DNA from: Anticarsia gemmatalis
Lineage: Eukaryota; Arthropoda; Insecta; Lepidoptera; Erebidae
Reading direction: 5' to 3'
Assembly (NCBI RefSeq): GCF_050436995.1
Contig: NC_134775.1
Span: 1,279,124 to 1,343,123, forward strand
DNA: 64,000 nt
Shown here: positions 63,274 through 64,000 of the stretch, in pieces
Layout: every line of letters begins with the position of its first letter
Numbering within the stretch: the stretch's first letter is position 1
Translations under genes and position numbers: made by a program
Notes under the pieces: generated by a model
The model's input: the letters and a program-made list of their open reading frames with translations, nothing else
Told to the model about the DNA's origin: nothing
Databases searched by the model: none

Positions 63274-64000
63274 TGTTCATGTTCTTCTGAGCTTGTCGCC
63301 ACTTTCCCCGAGAGTTCAATAAAGTAAGATATTCTGAGCGCCATCTTTTCCAAACATCAGCAAATATTTTTTGCACGAGTTGCCACCGTGTTCTAAGGTC
63401 CCTTTCAGTTTCTATGATAGTGAGTACAGGACCACTCGAAAGAAAATGGGATGGCGTCAGATAGTCTATATCTTCTGGGTCTTCAGTTAGGGCTAAAAGT
63501 GGCCGTGAGTTCAGGCAAGCTTCTAGTTGGGTTAAGAGGGTAGAGAGTTCTTCATACGTGAGTTTTTGCTCTCCTAACACTCTTCTGAGGTCGTGCTTCA
63601 GACTTTTGACTGAACTCTCCCATAGACCGCCAGCGTTCGGCCAAGAAGGTGCATTGAAATGCCATTCAATGTTCATAGATGTTATGGCAGAGAAAAACGC
63701 TGGGTCTAGTATCTTCTTTATCTCGAATAGCTCCTTCGTTATAATGTTGCTACTACCAACAAAATTCGTTCCGTTATCGCTGTAGATGTGTGCTGGTGCC
63801 CCTCGCCTCGCAGCCAGCCGTCGTAAGGCAGACAGATAAGTGGATGAGCTAAGGTCGGAGACGAGTTCCAAATGCACTGCTTTCGTCACCATACAGACAA
63901 AAACAGCGACATATCCTTTAGTAGTTTTCACGCCGCGGCCTTTATTTGTTTTTACGTCGATGAACCCAGTGTAATCGACACCTGTATTATAAAACGGCCA
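63266..64000 (-). pseudogene. BEL-2 integrase, continuing out of the window
   Basis: Reads in from the window edge (GVDYTGFIDVKTNKG, catalytic D) through GYVAVFVCMVTKAVHLELV, IYSDNGTNF (D) and NAGGLWESSVKSLKHDLR (E), then LNSRPLLALTEDPEDIDYLT. It reaches a stop at 63266-63268, after NMNIG. An extra G in the GGG run at about 63270-63272 shifts the frame away from the DUF5641 block, which continues in the overlapping frame. The frame is otherwise clean. Confidence 0.9.

Overview
This 64 kb window is AT-rich animal DNA made almost entirely of transposable elements inserted into one another. I see no ordinary host gene that I can defend. The mix of elements suggests a moth or butterfly (Lepidoptera). 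It includes APE-type LINEs with SGNH-type ORF1, BEL/Pao and copia elements, an insect errantivirus, and many copies of a repeat that begins 'CTAGCTGACCCGCGCAAC' and ends in (CAAA)n plus 'TTTATAATATTAGTATAGAT'. It also has a LINE tail ending in GATGATGATGA. The species assignment is inference.

Layout. 1-2696: 3' end of a decayed Ty3/gypsy element with a candidate LTR. 2697-4434: LINE ORF1-like remnants on the minus strand and an RTE-type LINE fragment. 4435-8278: a 3.84 kb DNA transposon with near-perfect terminal inverted repeats (TIRs), a 4-bp ATAT target duplication, and one intact six-exon minus-strand gene (811 codons) for a DDE-like transposase. This is the best candidate for a poorly described system; it may be Sola-like. 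8283-9729: RTE and RT remnants and a repeat copy. About 9760-14540: a minus-strand LINE (LINE-A), broken by frameshifts, an insertion and a 29-bp inverted duplication.

14750-29351: an 18-bp perfect inverted repeat encloses a deep nest. An old plus-strand copia is split by a TIR element. That element contains a minus-strand copia, whose 5' flank or LTR contains a BEL/Pao element (20941-27348) with an intact 1737-residue polyprotein. 29454-37183: an apparently intact insect errantivirus with indistinguishable 367-bp LTRs, gag, pol and env, and a candidate -1 frameshift site. 38258-42016: a Mutator-like (MULE) element with about 315-bp TIRs and an 8-bp target duplication, inserted beside a THAP-type zinc-finger exon. 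42640-45360: LINE remnants, repeat copies and hairpins.

About 45361-59254 and probably beyond: one CR1/Jockey-like LINE (LINE-B, minus strand) interrupted by five or more elements. These are a Helitron with a Pif1-like helicase ORF, a TIR element of unknown class that carries a long hairpin MITE and an intact PIF/Harbinger element, a MITE whose ends resemble those of the 4435-8278 transposon, and a 448-bp TTA-target MITE at its 5' end. About 60390-64000: the 3' part of a second BEL/Pao element with an envelope-like domain, interrupted by a repeat copy.

The genes here do not form a host pathway; each serves the mobility of its own element. The nesting gives a relative order of insertion. The errantivirus, BEL-1, Harbinger and the ATAT-target transposon look youngest (intact frames, matching ends). 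The gypsy fragment, copia-1, LINE-A and the RTE pieces look oldest. All boundaries and splice sites were read by eye; no alignment or database search was run.
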